Shown here in pieces: positions 23,891 through 36,043 of a DNA stretch of 64,000 bases. Position numbers and translations under genes: made by a program. How positions within the stretch are numbered: position 1 is the stretch's first letter; each line of letters begins with the position of its first letter. The notes below the pieces were generated by a model. The model had not been told where the DNA came from and did no database searches. It saw only the letters and a program-made list of their open reading frames with translations. The stretch is taken from positions 124,001 through 188,000 of the forward strand of contig JAHLKC010000054.1 of assembly GCA_025449115.1 (NCBI GenBank), written 5' to 3'. The DNA comes from Chytridium lagenaria. Lineage: Eukaryota; Chytridiomycota; Chytridiomycetes; Chytridiales; Chytridiaceae.

Positions 23891-24620
23891 GAGTATTTGG
23901 AAGTTGAGGTACTGATTTGTTGCTTCTAGGAGGTATTCTGAAGGGCTAGGGGTCGGTAAGGTTCTGTGGAGTATGGAAAAGATTTGAACTGGGGAATGAG
24001 TGGATTGTTTGGGTGTGGTATACTTTGTTAGTGACTTGTATTGGATGCTCATTAATGTAGTTTTAAAGGCCTCGCAATTGAATAAATACATGTTTCGATA
24101 TCATCATTATGTATGAGTTGGTGGAAATTAAAGTTCCTTTTTATTTAACGTTCGGTATCCAGTTTACGGGGAACGTTCCAGACTTTTCATTAAATCGATT
24201 TCAAAGGTCGATCCATGTCGATCCAATTCGAGCATGGCTTAGCTTTAAATTTAAGCTCTGCCAATGAGGATCTGGTTCCGAGGTCAGCGGTTAGACGATG
24301 TGCTTATTGGCTCGGTGTACGGACTTTGTCGGAAGAAATTGATTTCTTTTTTTCCCTTTTGGAAATTGTGGAGTCATAGCACCGCCTCTGGGAGTCATAG
24401 AATTAAAATCCGTTGGGAGACAAGCTGAAGGTGAGTCAGAGGATTTTTTTGAAAGGGCAGCAAACAGAATGGAATAAAATGTATAAAGGATTCTGGCCGT
24501 CATTCTCCACTATTCCTATATTTTGTTTTTTCTGGTTTCTAGTTTTTGCACTCTACAGGAACATCTATCCAACGATATACAACACATCCGATAAACAACA
24601 TCACCGTACGTATGCAGACC

Positions 24621-24683
24621 ATCGTCCATCATCTATCCATCGTCATCTCATCTCATCCATCCATCCAATCCATCCATCATCAC
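24621..24683. repeat. CATC-type microsatellite
   Basis: Interrupted tandem CATC/CATCC tetra- and pentanucleotides. Confidence 0.7.
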
Positions 24684-24978
24684 ACACTGCCCTCTGCCTA
24701 TTGTGCATCCCCTCTCTCACATAATCCATGCATCCATTACCCATGGAATATGGGGATAACATGGATACCATCAGGAAGCAGCTATTATTTATCAATGGAT
24801 TACCTAATGGAAATGGAGGCAGCGCTTGCTCATTAGTGATAATTCCATGGGATTCTGTCGGGTAAACCTGATTGTTGGAATAACACTAATTAATGCATTC
24901 AAAGCCACACAAACTGCCACCGCCGATCAGCGATCATGTTTCTGATGATCTTTTTCTGATGGTCCATTGGCCATGACT

Positions 24979-25012
24979 CTTTTTATTTTATTTATTTATT
25001 TATTTTATTTTT
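24979..25012. repeat. TTTA-type microsatellite
   Basis: Interrupted TTTA/TTTTA run. Confidence 0.65.
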
Positions 25013-25692
25013 TGAGATTCAAGTCGACCAAAAGAGTCATAAATCTCAGTTCACTTTTTTTATTCTTGCTTATAGGAACTCCATTCCCCCTTCCCCCTCA
25101 TCGTTATTTTATCTTTCGCATTCAATCCCAACACCCTCTCCCCAGCGACACCTCATTCATCATCTGTGAGCACGCATACCACCATCCTCCACTTGACTCT
25201 ACTTCACTCCACTGACTGACGGGACTGACTGGACTGACAAAACCATTGGCTGTTAGGAAAACCGCTCGATCTCGACCGACAAACTTTACCCAGGCATCCC
25301 ATCAACGCAACGGCCAACCATCACTTCAACCGACGAGGGTCGCAGCATCTCTCGCCGTCATACTCTTGCAGTAGTATTGACTCTACACATACAAACTACA
25401 AAAAGACCCTTCAAGGAATCTTCCTGGACTGTAACGGCTCGGGAGGAAACCTGCTCTTGGACACGAAACACAACGGACAGACGTAGGCAGTCGCTCTCGG
25501 ATTCCTTTGGAGGTGATGCCTTGAACTCATACCTTTTACCCCCCTTTTCATCCTCTTTCCCATCATTTGCTTTTCATTGTTGCCCTCTCTTCCATTCCCA
25601 ACACACTCTCTCTCTCCACTGTATCCAAAACCAGAAGTCGTAGTTCAAGAAACCCCGAGCCGCGGGACACTCCTCCAGAAGATTTGGAGAAG

Positions 25693-27367
25693 ATGGCCGG
25701 TGCTTGGTGGGGCACTGATGGTGGTGGTAGTGATGCCGGATCAGGGGGTGATTGTGTGGGGGACGAGAGCGGTGGTGGATCCCCGCAGCCTCATTCAAAT
25801 GGGGACAGACAGCATGAGATGCTGGAGGACATTCTCATGACCTGTGGACTGACCGACACCCCTGCTCTTTTTTCCCCGACAACAGGCGACGATTACCTGA
25901 GGACGTTGGAGGCCTTTGGACTCGCAGATCTCGGATCGAATGAAACATTTGGGAGCGGTCAACGCACGGAAGACAATATCATCATTGACGCGTTCCAGGA
26001 GGCTTCTCATGACGGAGGGATAAGTCAGAATATGTCTTCTTCCATCCATCAAGGAACGCCGGATGACCGTCGATCGAGCTTTACGTCTTCCATGGCTCCT
26101 TCAACGCCTCTGATTCAAGAAACCAGCCCCACTGTTTTACCCTTTACCACCGACCCTCTCCTCTCTCTCTCCTCACCATCCCCCAACGCCTTCACCCCTA
26201 CCGCCAACACCGCCGGGATCCCTCATCCAAGACACCCACCATCCGGGGACTCTTTCGCCTCAACCCGCATGCGCAATGTCTCTGCACCCAGCGCCATGCT
26301 CCCCATCAATTCGACCCCCTTCACATGATGCCTCCAACCTCTACCATCCCCATCATACCCGTCGATCCCATAACCGGCATCCCAATCCACCCCGTCGCAA
26401 TCCCATACATTCCCAGACAACCACCACCACCCCAACAACAACAAGGCTACATGCGCAACGCCATCCCCTTCTACATGCCCACAACAAGCCTCGTCGCCTC
26501 TGATCCCGCTCTCAATCGGAGTGACGAGTACATGGATCGCCCGCGTCATGACTCAAAACTTGCTGCCACGTTGTCAATGGAAACACTACCCTCCCCACCT
26601 TCCGCCATACAAATGCAAGGGATGCCCCGTCCCCCACCTCCACCATACCACAACCAAGTACGTCCAACCTCTCACCAACCCCTCCGTCCCTCTCACCCCT
26701 CCATCCGTCCACACTCCATCCGCCCATCCTCAACATCTCCAACCTCCACCACACCCCTCTACCCACCCCCACAACTCGATCTCAGCAACACATTCTCCCA
26801 AGCCGCCATCACGTCTTTCCATCCCTCCACAGCCATCTACCCCTACCCAGATTACACAAAAGACACTGACATCCCATCCATGCCACCCATCGACACTGTC
26901 ACGTCAGTGTATGGCGGATCAGCAACATCCGTGACGAGTGGGGTTGTAACGCAAAAGAGAGGTCGTAGCGGGGATGAGAAATCAGATGAAGATGTTGGTG
27001 AGGATATGATGGTGAAACGACGTAGAAACACGGAAGCCGCGAGAAGGAGTCGTCAAAAGAAAATGTTAAAGGTACGCCCCACCTCATCCTCTCCTTTGTT
27101 TTTATCCAACTAACCCCCACTTGTTTAACCCAACAGCTCACCGACCTCGAGAATTTCGCTAAACGTCTCGAAACCCAAAACTCAAAACTCACCGTCAAAG
27201 TCGCGGTCCTTGAGAACGAAAAAGTCTCCCTCCTCACGCGTCAACGTGATCTCATGGCTCGAATAGGGGAACTGGAGAGACAGCTTGAGGAAGCGCACAA
27301 GGGACTTGTGACGTTGAATTCCGCCATGGCGGCTGTGGGTGTCAAGTTGGGGAAAGAGGGGGATTGA
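25693..27367 (+). CDS. Gcn4/Cpc1-type bZIP transcription factor
   Basis: Two exons, 25693-27071 and 27137-27367 (65-nt intron that splits the basic region from the zipper). About 536 residues. The C-terminus carries KRRRNTEAARRSRQKKMLK, the NTEAARRSR basic motif typical of Gcn4/Cpc1 factors, then a leucine/valine zipper (LTDLENFAKRLETQNSKL...). The N-terminal 450 residues are acidic then P/S/Q-rich, as expected for activation regions. One base must be corrected in the C-run near 26313, where the first frame stops at 26328 and the second frame picks up DPLHMMPP. In yeasts this class drives the amino-acid starvation response; the same role is inferred here. The ATG at 25693 was chosen because upstream codons in frame contain no other ATG. 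No upstream-ORF array like that of GCN4 was established. Confidence 0.8.
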
Positions 27368-28224
27368 TGGTGTCATAAAGAAGCTTTATTATTGTTGTCA
27401 TCTTAGTTACTGTTATTTTGCATATCCGTCTTTTCATGTATAGAACAAATATAATATCCCGTTTGAGCGCGTTGCAAAACAAACCCTTTTCTCTGTCTCC
27501 CATTTCTTCTCTCCACCTCATCTCGATCGACTTGTCCAAAATTCAAAAGTTGGGCCTTGGGATCTTGAAAATACCACAACGGCGGTTTCTATTTCCATTC
27601 GTCCAGCGCCAAGATCGAAAGAGGACTTGTCAACTGGATTCTGGGTTTTTAGAGTTTGGTCATTCTGTGGCGCAGTCATGCCATCCATTGCCACCCTGTC
27701 ACCAAAACCAGGAATCCAGAGGCATCCTCGATTCCTCTGTTTCTCCGCCAAAAAACATACACAAACAAAAAGTAAAGCTGAGCATTCACGTACCAAATAT
27801 CCCCAACGACATTCTCTACTCTACACGTGTTTGAGCCCAATGTCAGTGACCCAAAAAACGGAAACGTATATACACCCTCACGTTCAACTCTTTCGCAGAC
27901 ATCCCACTTCTAAAGTCCACCAACAAATAATACTCAAACCCGTCAAAATTAACGCGTGCACAAAAACGTCCACAGTACATATCCGACCTTAAATATATGC
28001 GAAAGCGCATAAAAGCTTCCGCCACATCACAAACTCACAACACATGCAATACTACAAATCTCGCGAAAACACAAACATATGGCGAAACCCCGCCACTTTT
28101 AAAAACAACGTGCTCGTGACCGTTTTTGCCTCAATTGCACTTTAATAAAAAACGCATACACAATTATACACGTCAAAAGCTACATCCGCCCCAACACATC
28201 CCATCCTACACACCCCGCAACCAC
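27368..28224. other. Intergenic region between convergent genes
   Basis: 3' flanks of the bZIP and proline-rich genes. Short open frames on both strands have no recognisable features. Confidence 0.4.
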
Positions 28225-29242
28225 TCACCGCACCAGAATCTCCACATCCATCCCATACACTTTCTGCGTCGGCGTCACCGTCATATACACAGGCGGCATC
28301 TCGTCAGACAATGCAGGCGGATCATACGTTGGCGTTGGGAATGGTGTTATCTCCACTGGCACCTCCAACGCAGGCGGTTCATACGTAGGAGTTGGAACAG
28401 GCGATTCGTATTGAGGCGTGACGATGGGTATTGGTGCGTATATTGGGGTTGTTGCGGGAGGGGGTGGAGAATAATCTTGGGGGCGAGGAGGGGGTTGGAT
28501 GGGTGGGAGCTCGATGGGAGGTGGGGAAGGGTCTTGTGGAAGTGATGGAGGGTATTCCATCGGTGGAGGTGATGGGATAGGTGCTGGTGTTTTCGGAGGA
28601 GGAGGTGGGTATTGAACAGGAGGTTGAAGGACCTCAATTGGCGGAAGGGGTGGGTTTTGAACAGGATCCTGGGTGACTTCCATGGGCGGAGGAGATGGGT
28701 ATTGAACAATCTCCGTAGGAACGTCACCTATCGACACAAACTCTGTCGTTTCCGAGAAATACAACCACGGCGTTGGAGCGAATGGGGGAGGTGGTATTGG
28801 TGCAGGGTTTATAAAGTATGGAGTTGTTGCGGTCGGGAGGCGGGAGACGGGCGTTGGGGATGAACGAGTGGGGGAGATGATTACTGGAGGAGTTGGCTGT
28901 AGAAAGGTGTAAAGAATTATTCCAACGAAGGAAAGACTGCAATACGTACAGTCGGAGACGCAACATTCCCTACGCCTTCCTCCATAGCTCTACAAAGCGA
29001 CAAACAGATAGCCGTATCATCTCCCGGTGTTTTGGTTGAGCAACAATTTGATATACATTGAATGACTTTGAATGGCGTTAGAGAAACAAAGAAGGGGGGA
29101 GGTTTTTACCTCGTGAATCTAGGCCCTGGATGGATTGTGGTGGGAATGTGCAGGTGGTTGGGACGGATGCGAGACGTTGTGGGAAGACGGATGTGAGGGA
29201 GAGGAGGATGATGGGAATTGTGATGTGAAGGGATGATGGCAT
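28225..29242 (-). CDS. Secreted Cys-containing, proline-rich wall-type protein
   Basis: Three exons (29242-29110, 29065-28950, 28896-28225) join exactly in phase, giving 306 residues. The start gives a clear signal peptide (ITIPIILLSLTSVFPQRLAS). A small cysteine module follows with six cysteines, including CISNCC and CLSLC. The remaining two thirds is proline-rich with repeated PSPPPxE and PPPP units, then two copies of PTPTY(E/D)PPAL. No GPI signal or membrane helix. It resembles hydroxyproline-rich or extensin-like extracellular proteins in composition. Role in wall or holdfast is inferred from composition only. No frame breaks. Confidence 0.7.
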
Positions 29243-30627
29243 ATTGCATGTTGATCGTCTTAGTTTCATGGTTGTTGGGGTTGCCGTGCGCTTTCGGTGA
29301 CGCAGAGGATATTGCAACGCTGATGGAAGTGTTCCGTCTTTGTTTTCTTTGAATGGGTGGTGGCGAGCATCACCCCCTGGCATCCTTTGTTCATTTAGAA
29401 ACCAGGGTTGTCAGAAAACGTCAGTGACCAGGGTCGGAGAAGTCCGAAAAAAAATGATGTGTCTGATATTATTGCTCTCCAGTAAATATATACCTTAGGA
29501 CACCTTCTTATTATCCTGTTGCTCATCCGTCCCTTTTACGCACGTCAGTCATTAGAACACTCGTCGTTCCTTTTAGAGAATTTTATCTATCCAAGCATGC
29601 CAAACGGAGGTAATTCATAAGAGGCTTCTTCATGCTCCGAACATATGCTTGCGCGAAATGACGTTGAAAGTAATGATAGAATTCGTCAAATGTATTAAAA
29701 TAGTAAAACTTGTTAGTCAAGAAAATTTCGCGACTAAAAGGTTTTTATGTTTAGCTTTTTTCCTTCGATTTTTTTTAAAAAAAGCGGCTACAACGCGTCA
29801 TGACTTCCAAAACATCCCTTCATCTGCTTTCACAGAAACTGAACGCGCTACGTCTTGTCAATTTTAACCTTTTATAATTGAAAATTAGAAACCATGATTT
29901 AACTATCAAAAGCGTTCGCGTAGGAAGACCGCGACAAGCGGTTTTCAAGGAAGTCGGGAAACAAACGCATTTGAAGTTTTGTTTGCGTGTCGTAAGATTT
30001 TCGACATGACTCGCATCGTTCACCGCATAAGTATCCGCCAGACCATGCATCTTACGCCTAGCTATTTCTCGCCGTACACGCTAGTCGAAGGGCAACTGTA
30101 CGTATGTAATTTGGCACTCGTACGGCTGGCTCCCCCTCGTCAAATCTCCGGAGACCCGAATACTTCATCGCCAATCGCCTCAAGCTCGGCGCTGCGAAAC
30201 ATAACACCCTTTCCACGAAAACTCGGATGCGTAATACCTGTCCTTCTCACTAGGAGGACATTGCTACGCTTGCGTTCAAGGAGCAGCTTGCAAGTTCTAC
30301 AAACTCAATCCAGACCATCGAGCTCGTCCACCAACAAGTCGTCCCTATCAAGATGATATGTCGTGTTCATGATTGTTGTTCCATGCATATAGGCATTATA
30401 AATACCATACTGAGTTCCTCAGTCTAGAAAAGTAAACCTTAATAATTTCCGAAATAATACTCGTGCTCGATGAACGGTAAGAGCCGGTAAGCAGAGAAAA
30501 ACGGAGAACATTGGAACTTACATAAGAATATATACTTTTTTAAATATTTATAAAATATGAGACGTTTCCACCGAGAGTGACATACATAACAATACGAGCA
30601 AAAAAAACTGCGTGGTTGTAAAAGACA
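29243..30627. other. Intergenic region, 1.4 kb
   Basis: Upstream of the proline-rich gene and downstream of the cytidylate kinase gene. AT-rich near 30480-30620. No supported gene. Confidence 0.35.
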
Positions 30628-31540
30628 TTATGCAATTGATTCCCTCCACACCGCCATCCTGACCCTAGCTAAAGCCTCGATCATAGCCACCTGTTCATCC
30701 AAACTCAATCCTGACGTATCCACCACAATAGCTTCCTTAGCCTTCCTCAAAGGCGACATAGTTCGTTCCATATCTCTCCTATCCCTCTCCACCAAATCGT
30801 CCTCCATCTCTTTCAAAGCTTTTTCAACATTCTCTCCAAAAACCATCCCTCCTTCAACCTTCAACCCCTCCACCCCTGAACTCAACACAAGCTCCCTCAA
30901 CCTCCTCCAAGCCCTCACCTTAACCCCTCCATCAAGATATATCTTCACATGCGCATCCACCAATACGTGCGCCCCAACATCTCGTCCATCCATCACGACG
31001 CCCATGAATTCATCAGATTCATCCCCACTCGCCCATTGACGTTGAAGCGCGACTAGAACCTCTCGAACTCCTCCGTGAGCAGCGACGGTTGATACGGAGC
31101 GCGTCACGACGGGATCGCGGATGGAGAGGGTGACGTCCCTGGAGTCCCATGCGGAGACGGTGAGCAGCGCCAGGGTGGGTTGGGGGGTCAAGAGTAAGGG
31201 ATGTCGAACGAGCGAGAGAGGTGACGGCGTCGTGGGAGGTGAGAGGGGTTTGGGTTTCAAGGGCTTTCAATGTAATCTGTGCAAGTTTTAGTAAGTGAGA
31301 TCAATAACTCAGCAGATGATCAGAAAGAGGGCTTACAGCTCTATACATGGCCCCACTGTCTATGTGAAGAAATCCTGGTAGCCGTCTTGCCAGCTCTTTT
31401 GCGGTTTGCGTCTTTCCAGTTGCTGATACACCATCAATGGCGATCTGAAATCGGCCTGGAAGAGGTCTACGTGAGGCCCCTGCTGCGTCGCTGTGAAGGC
31501 ATCGTCTCGCAAAGACGAGAGGCACAAAGTGCCCAGACAT
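30628..31540 (-). CDS. Bacterial-type cytidylate kinase, probably mitochondrial
   Basis: Phosphorylates CMP/dCMP with ATP. Exon 1 (31540-31337) has the P-loop IAIDGVSATGKTQTAKELA, then GFLHIDSGAMYRA, the Cmk-type nucleotide-binding start. Exon 2 begins at 31276 (ITLKALE) and carries VTRSVSTVAA, VREVLVALQR, VMDGRDVG and KIYLDGGVKVRAWRR, all landmarks of bacterial Cmk, not of the adenylate-kinase-like eukaryotic UMP/CMP kinase. Exon 2 is one base off a clean frame; the break is in the C6 run near 31185. About 32 residues precede the kinase core, rich in R, S and A with few acids, consistent with a mitochondrial presequence. Start at the ATG at 31540 is preferred; upstream codons in frame lack ATG. 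Divergent from the Pom33 gene, 314 bp apart. Confidence 0.8.
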
Positions 31541-31854
31541 CCCACAAATTCCTCTATTCGTAAAGCTCACTCAAGCGTCCAGACACTTTAAAGCAGGTTC
31601 AAAGTCCTTGTCGACTGGAGATTTGACGTTCGAGGAGGATAAGATGCCTGTGACCGAGTTCTGCACGGGGAAGCACAACGAGCACCCGTTATCACTTGCT
31701 GAAGGTTGCACGTCAACCAAAAGGAGCGAATATTTAAACGTGGAATTTTCACAGAGAAAAGCTTCACAGCCCATCCATCCCTTCCCCACCGATAGGCTCC
31801 CGCAGCATCACAGGCGATCAACTATCTTTAAAAGCGAGTGTATAAGAAGAAAAA
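31541..31854. promoter_or_regulatory. Divergent promoter region, cytidylate kinase / Pom33
   Basis: 314 bp separating two divergent starts. It must supply both promoters; no specific elements were identified. Confidence 0.4.
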
Positions 31855-33412
31855 ATGCCGCCTACAACTGCAACTCCGACGGCTGCACCAGCTGGTGCGG
31901 CTACACCTCCGCGGAACACTTTTGCAGAAGTTACAAAAGATGGCGCTGTCGTTGCAGTTTAGTATTAGATCTATTTTTGTTTTTATTTAACGGGGGTCGT
32001 CTGGAAGACGAGGGATGGTGAATTGGTCGGATGATGCGATGAAGGTGCTATGTTGTAGTGTAGAATGGGAGTTTCGGATGAAAGGACGGTCTACAGAGAG
32101 TGGCTATGATATGAGGGTACCCGTTGTTGGAGTTTGGAATGAGGTTGCCGCTCTTGATCGTGCAAGTCATCATTGGCTTAAGGATTATTGATTGCGCCAT
32201 GCTTCAAGAGTAGCTATTTGGATGAAGATGCATACTTTCTGGAGTTTCACAGACATAATGAGGGTAGCGATAAGCTAACATCTTTTTCTGTATGTTACTT
32301 TATATTGAACCTGTTTGTAGATGTAAGTTTTTATATCCCTTCTTGTTTAAACGAAGAAAATGCTGCTAGATTCGTTCTAACTTAATTCTACTCCTTGCTT
32401 TGGCATGCATGGCCTCGCACACGCAACTTTCCCCGTCATCCTAATAATGTAGTCCTCTGGTTCCTCGGTCATTTCGTCACCTGTAAGCTCTCAAAATCCG
32501 GCTGTCTCTTTATTTCAGGTACATATATTGATCTTCTTTTCACCAGTTTTCCTTGGAGCTTCGTACATCCTTTACTCTCGTTTTTTCTCCTCCGGGTCGA
32601 GGCACTATACGAAAGCGCTTTGGGGAACTATTCTTTCATACGGGATTATTATTTACAAGGCTCATGGGGTAATGCCAATACTTTGGTGCAATTGGGTTCT
32701 AATATGTTTTTTCATGTAGGTTCCTCAAATATCAAAGGGGTATTTGCAGAGGATAATGATGGATGAGAATATGCATTATTTGATTTTGTCTTTGGTTTGG
32801 CTTAGCAGTAAGCCTATGTGGGGTGAGCTTTCAGAGTTTCTTTAAGTCACTCACCACTTTGTCTTTTTATGTTGATTAATATAACTAACGTATTCAAAAC
32901 AAGTCGTTTTAATCCCATTCGTTACCTTCTCCCTTTTCCACTCTGCCAACTACGCGCGGACCGAGCTACTCCCAAAACTCATCCCTTCCACCTCCGCCCT
33001 TCACTCAACTCTCACAACTCGAATCCAACCAGCCCTTCTTAAATTCTCCCAAACCTACCAATCTAAAGGTCTTGAAGCCGTCGCGTATCTTGAAGTTTGG
33101 GGTCTCCCACTCTACCTTATCTTCTCTCTGCTCACCGGTGGTGCCGGTTTCCTCACCCCCGTTCTGTACTTCCAATTCTTGAGGTTCAGGTATTTTTTCT
33201 CGGCCCTCACGCGACGCGCAGCTGGGGACTTGAGGAAGAGGATGGATGGATATATTGTTGATAGGGAGGCGACGCCGGAGTGGATCAAGGCGGTGTATCG
33301 GAGGGCGATGGAGGCGTTGGAAAAGTTTGGGGATGTGACCGCGGGCCAGGGGCAGGCGGCGCCTCCTGCGGGAGGGCCGGCCGCGCAGCCGAACATGACG
33401 CAGACAAGATAA
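31855..33412 (+). CDS. Pom33/TMEM33-family ER and nuclear pore membrane protein
   Basis: Family members shape ER tubules and help nuclear pore assembly. The core aligns segment by segment with TMEM33: WFLGHFVT, then SPVFLGASYILYSRF, HYTKALWGTILSYGIIIYK, a 51-nt intron at about 32669-32719, YLQRIMMDENMHYLILSL, an intron ending near 32904, and IPFVTFSLFHSANYARTELLP. It ends with GFLTPVLYFQFLRFRYFFSALTRR and a basic, then A/P/Q-rich tail to the stop at 33410. Four hydrophobic segments are evident. The start at 31855 gives an A/P/T-rich leader that stops after 35 codons unless spliced. The joint from this leader to the exon near 32400, and the phase at the intron before 32520, are not resolved. 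Confidence 0.7.
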
Positions 33413-33813
33413 AGAGAGGAGTTTTGAGAGATTGATTTTGATTTGGTCCTGCTTCCTGTTTGCTCGTGCTATCCGTGATGATTTGGGGATGGGGTTTACC
33501 TTTGAGGGTGTTCTTTTTTTACTTTTTCTGTTTAGATTTTTGATTATCTTGTGTGGCCTTCTGCTTCATTTTCAATTTTTCCTGGGTTTCGTGTATGTGG
33601 GTGTCTTGGTTTATGCATTCGCTAGGGGCATCAAAATTTGATTGAATCAAGAAATCTAGGCTTATTAGTTGGAACGCAACACAACAATGTTCATTCATAA
33701 AGTTTTCACTGAAATAATCTAATCGTCGCCGGTAGCAGTGTGTTTTTTTATGCAGGTTAAAGAAAAAAAATTACATGAATGCAGAAACGATCAACCAAAG
33801 ATTTAAACGCACC

Positions 33814-35675
33814 CTAATCAGTGCTCACACAGACTGATCTGATAAATTTTCGCAACATTATCACCTTGGCCCACCGCAGACCTCTCCTCCAAAACCCCTT
33901 AGCAATTTCATCATCCCTTTTTACCCCCCTCGTACATCTCGTCGCTCTTACAATCTCCCTTGCACAAACTTCCGGCACCCGTTCCCCCAAAGCTTCCCAG
34001 ACCTCGTCCACCATCCAATCCGTCCTCTGTGGCGGCACATGCAAAGAAGACGGTATCCGAGTCTCAGGATGCACCAAGAAAAACACCACATCCGTCGACT
34101 CCCTGGCCGAGTATTGTCGGCAAGCTCGAATGAGGGAACACGGTGTTGACTCCCGTTGCAGAAGACGAGACAGCGGCCTGGAGCGCTTCGTGCGTAGCCA
34201 GCGGGTTGGACATTGAGAGAAGATTCGGATGTGATGCCGAAAACCGTTTCAATGCCGTGGAATTCGCTTTGCTCGTAGGACAGGTCTGTCTCATCAAAGA
34301 TTTCACGGAATTGGACCATTGAGTCCTTAATGTTCTCAATATCGTAGTAGTAAATTCCCGTTGCGGCAATATTCTCATTCTCGGTGCCCTCGAGATGCCA
34401 GTCCCCGCCCTTATATTCGGGTGAATCAGGGGTGAGAAAGATGGTAGCGGCTTTAACAATGACTTGAAGCGACCGATTTCGAAGGTTATATGTATCATCG
34501 GAGAGCTCTTCTTTATTTCTGTCAAGGAACTCCGTGAAGGTTGCGGGGAGGTTTGGAATGTCGATTCTTAGTTGATCGTCCAGGCTGTTCTCATCAAACA
34601 GTTCATAGTAATAATCTTGAAACATATCTTTTTCGTCGTCTTCAGGCATCCAATCTTCTGTATCTTCAACCTCGTCAGCCCATTCAGGCCGAATAGACTC
34701 GATAAAGGCTTTACGATCCTCTAAACTCTTTTCAATGTGGTCTATCCAGCGCTCTTCAATAAAATCGTCCATGGATTGTGTCATAGACGAATCGTAATGT
34801 ATTCGAATGGCCGAAGGTTTTCCGAGGGATCCCATTGCCGCTTCAAACATAGGGAGCATTGATCCAAAAATCTTTGCAATGGAGCCGTAAAGTTCAGGGT
34901 ACTGTCGTCTGCTCAAATTGTTGATATAGCTGTTGATATGAACGTCCCCATTCTCGTTCACATAAAATTCTGCAGGAAGCCATTGATATCGTTTTGATAC
35001 ATCTTCTCCCCTCCTTGCCCGAGCCTTGGATTGGAGAGGCAGCTTTAGTACGTGCTCGCCAAACAGGGCATGGGGAGTAACGGAATACCGGGTCTTGCCG
35101 TAAACGACAGGGAAGTTCGACGGATGGAAGATATCAAGAACCTTCCCTTCCGATTGAGGATGCCAACGACGACGACGGAGGGCATCCTGCTCAGCCACAA
35201 GGATTTGAGAGGTAAACTGAGTTTTGAGGTCGTCATCGATAATGTTGTCACAAAGGTAAACTCCTCTTGCAGGAAGGGGCCAAAACATCTTCCCTTGGCC
35301 TCCTCCATCTAAAGAACGCATCCATTCCTTGCAAATATACTGCAACTCTTCGAGCAAAAAGTCCACCGAGAAGTCAGGATTGGGAAGCTCTGCTCTCCAC
35401 TTCTCGACGATCGTCTTGTCTGCAAGCTTTTCCCACCATTTCGGCTTGCTTAGTATCTCACTCATGTACATGACGTACTTTTGCTCCAAAAGCGTCTTTG
35501 GTGGATGGAGGGGGTACCGGAAGGAAGGAGACTTTTGACCAGGAAACCAGAAGTTCAGGAGGTTTTCAAAGTCTTCTTCCTCCTTTTCTTCGTGGACAAC
35601 TTCGTCCATATCTACATCGTCGTCCTGACTTTGACTAGAGACGGTTTCCCAGTCATCGATTTCGCTGTCGGACAT
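33814..35675 (-). CDS. DUF4246-family protein (oxygenase-like), copy 1
   Basis: A single long frame from the ATG at 35675 runs for some 530 family-matching residues. A one-base break near 34090 follows, after which MVFFLVHPETRIPS and VPPQR complete the domain in another frame to 33814. Family motifs include HPPKTLLEQKYVMYMSEIL, WWEKL, VIVKAATIFLTPDSPEYKGG, DWHLEGTENENIAATGIYYYD and QHRVPSFEL. DUF4246 proteins are common in filamentous fungi and uncharacterised. The H-x-E in WHLEG and the later H in SQHRVPSF fit a facial metal triad of the Fe(II)/2-oxoglutarate oxygenase type, which is inference. The N-terminus is acidic (DDWETVSSQSQDDDVDMDE). No introns. Paralogue of the gene at 37450. It is divergent from the VOC-like gene. 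Confidence 0.8.
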
Positions 35676-36043
35676 CCTGGTTGTGATAAGGATTTCAGCT
35701 TTCTTTTTTTTCTTTTCCAAGTTGTTCTATCCAACAATCTGACTTTGCCTCATAATGTTCGTGTAAAGTTAAACTATGTAGATAGCAAGGCGCGGAAAAC
35801 AGCAAGAAACCATAAAATGAAACGGGTTTGCTGGATAATATGTCGCTAAGTCTGAAACCGGCTTTTGTCGAGGTTAGACTTACAGAAGCTCTGTCCTTCG
35901 TATAGTCACTCCAAGTCCCCACATCTACTTCTAATATAGCCGGGTGTATCGAAGAACGCTGCCCATCTCACTACCCTTTAGCTCAAGCCTAGACTTTCAA
36001 TGTAATTTTCTTCAATCAAGTCATCTGAATTTGTCTCTTCACA

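Larger units (their letters stand above)
23891..25692. other. Intergenic region, 1.8 kb, with simple repeats
   Basis: Contains the 3' end of the kinase gene and the bZIP promoter. A CATC-type microsatellite lies at 24621-24683 and a TTTA-type run at 24979-25012. Nothing recognisable as coding; a leader exon of the bZIP gene between 25377 and 25660 is possible but unsupported. Confidence 0.4.
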
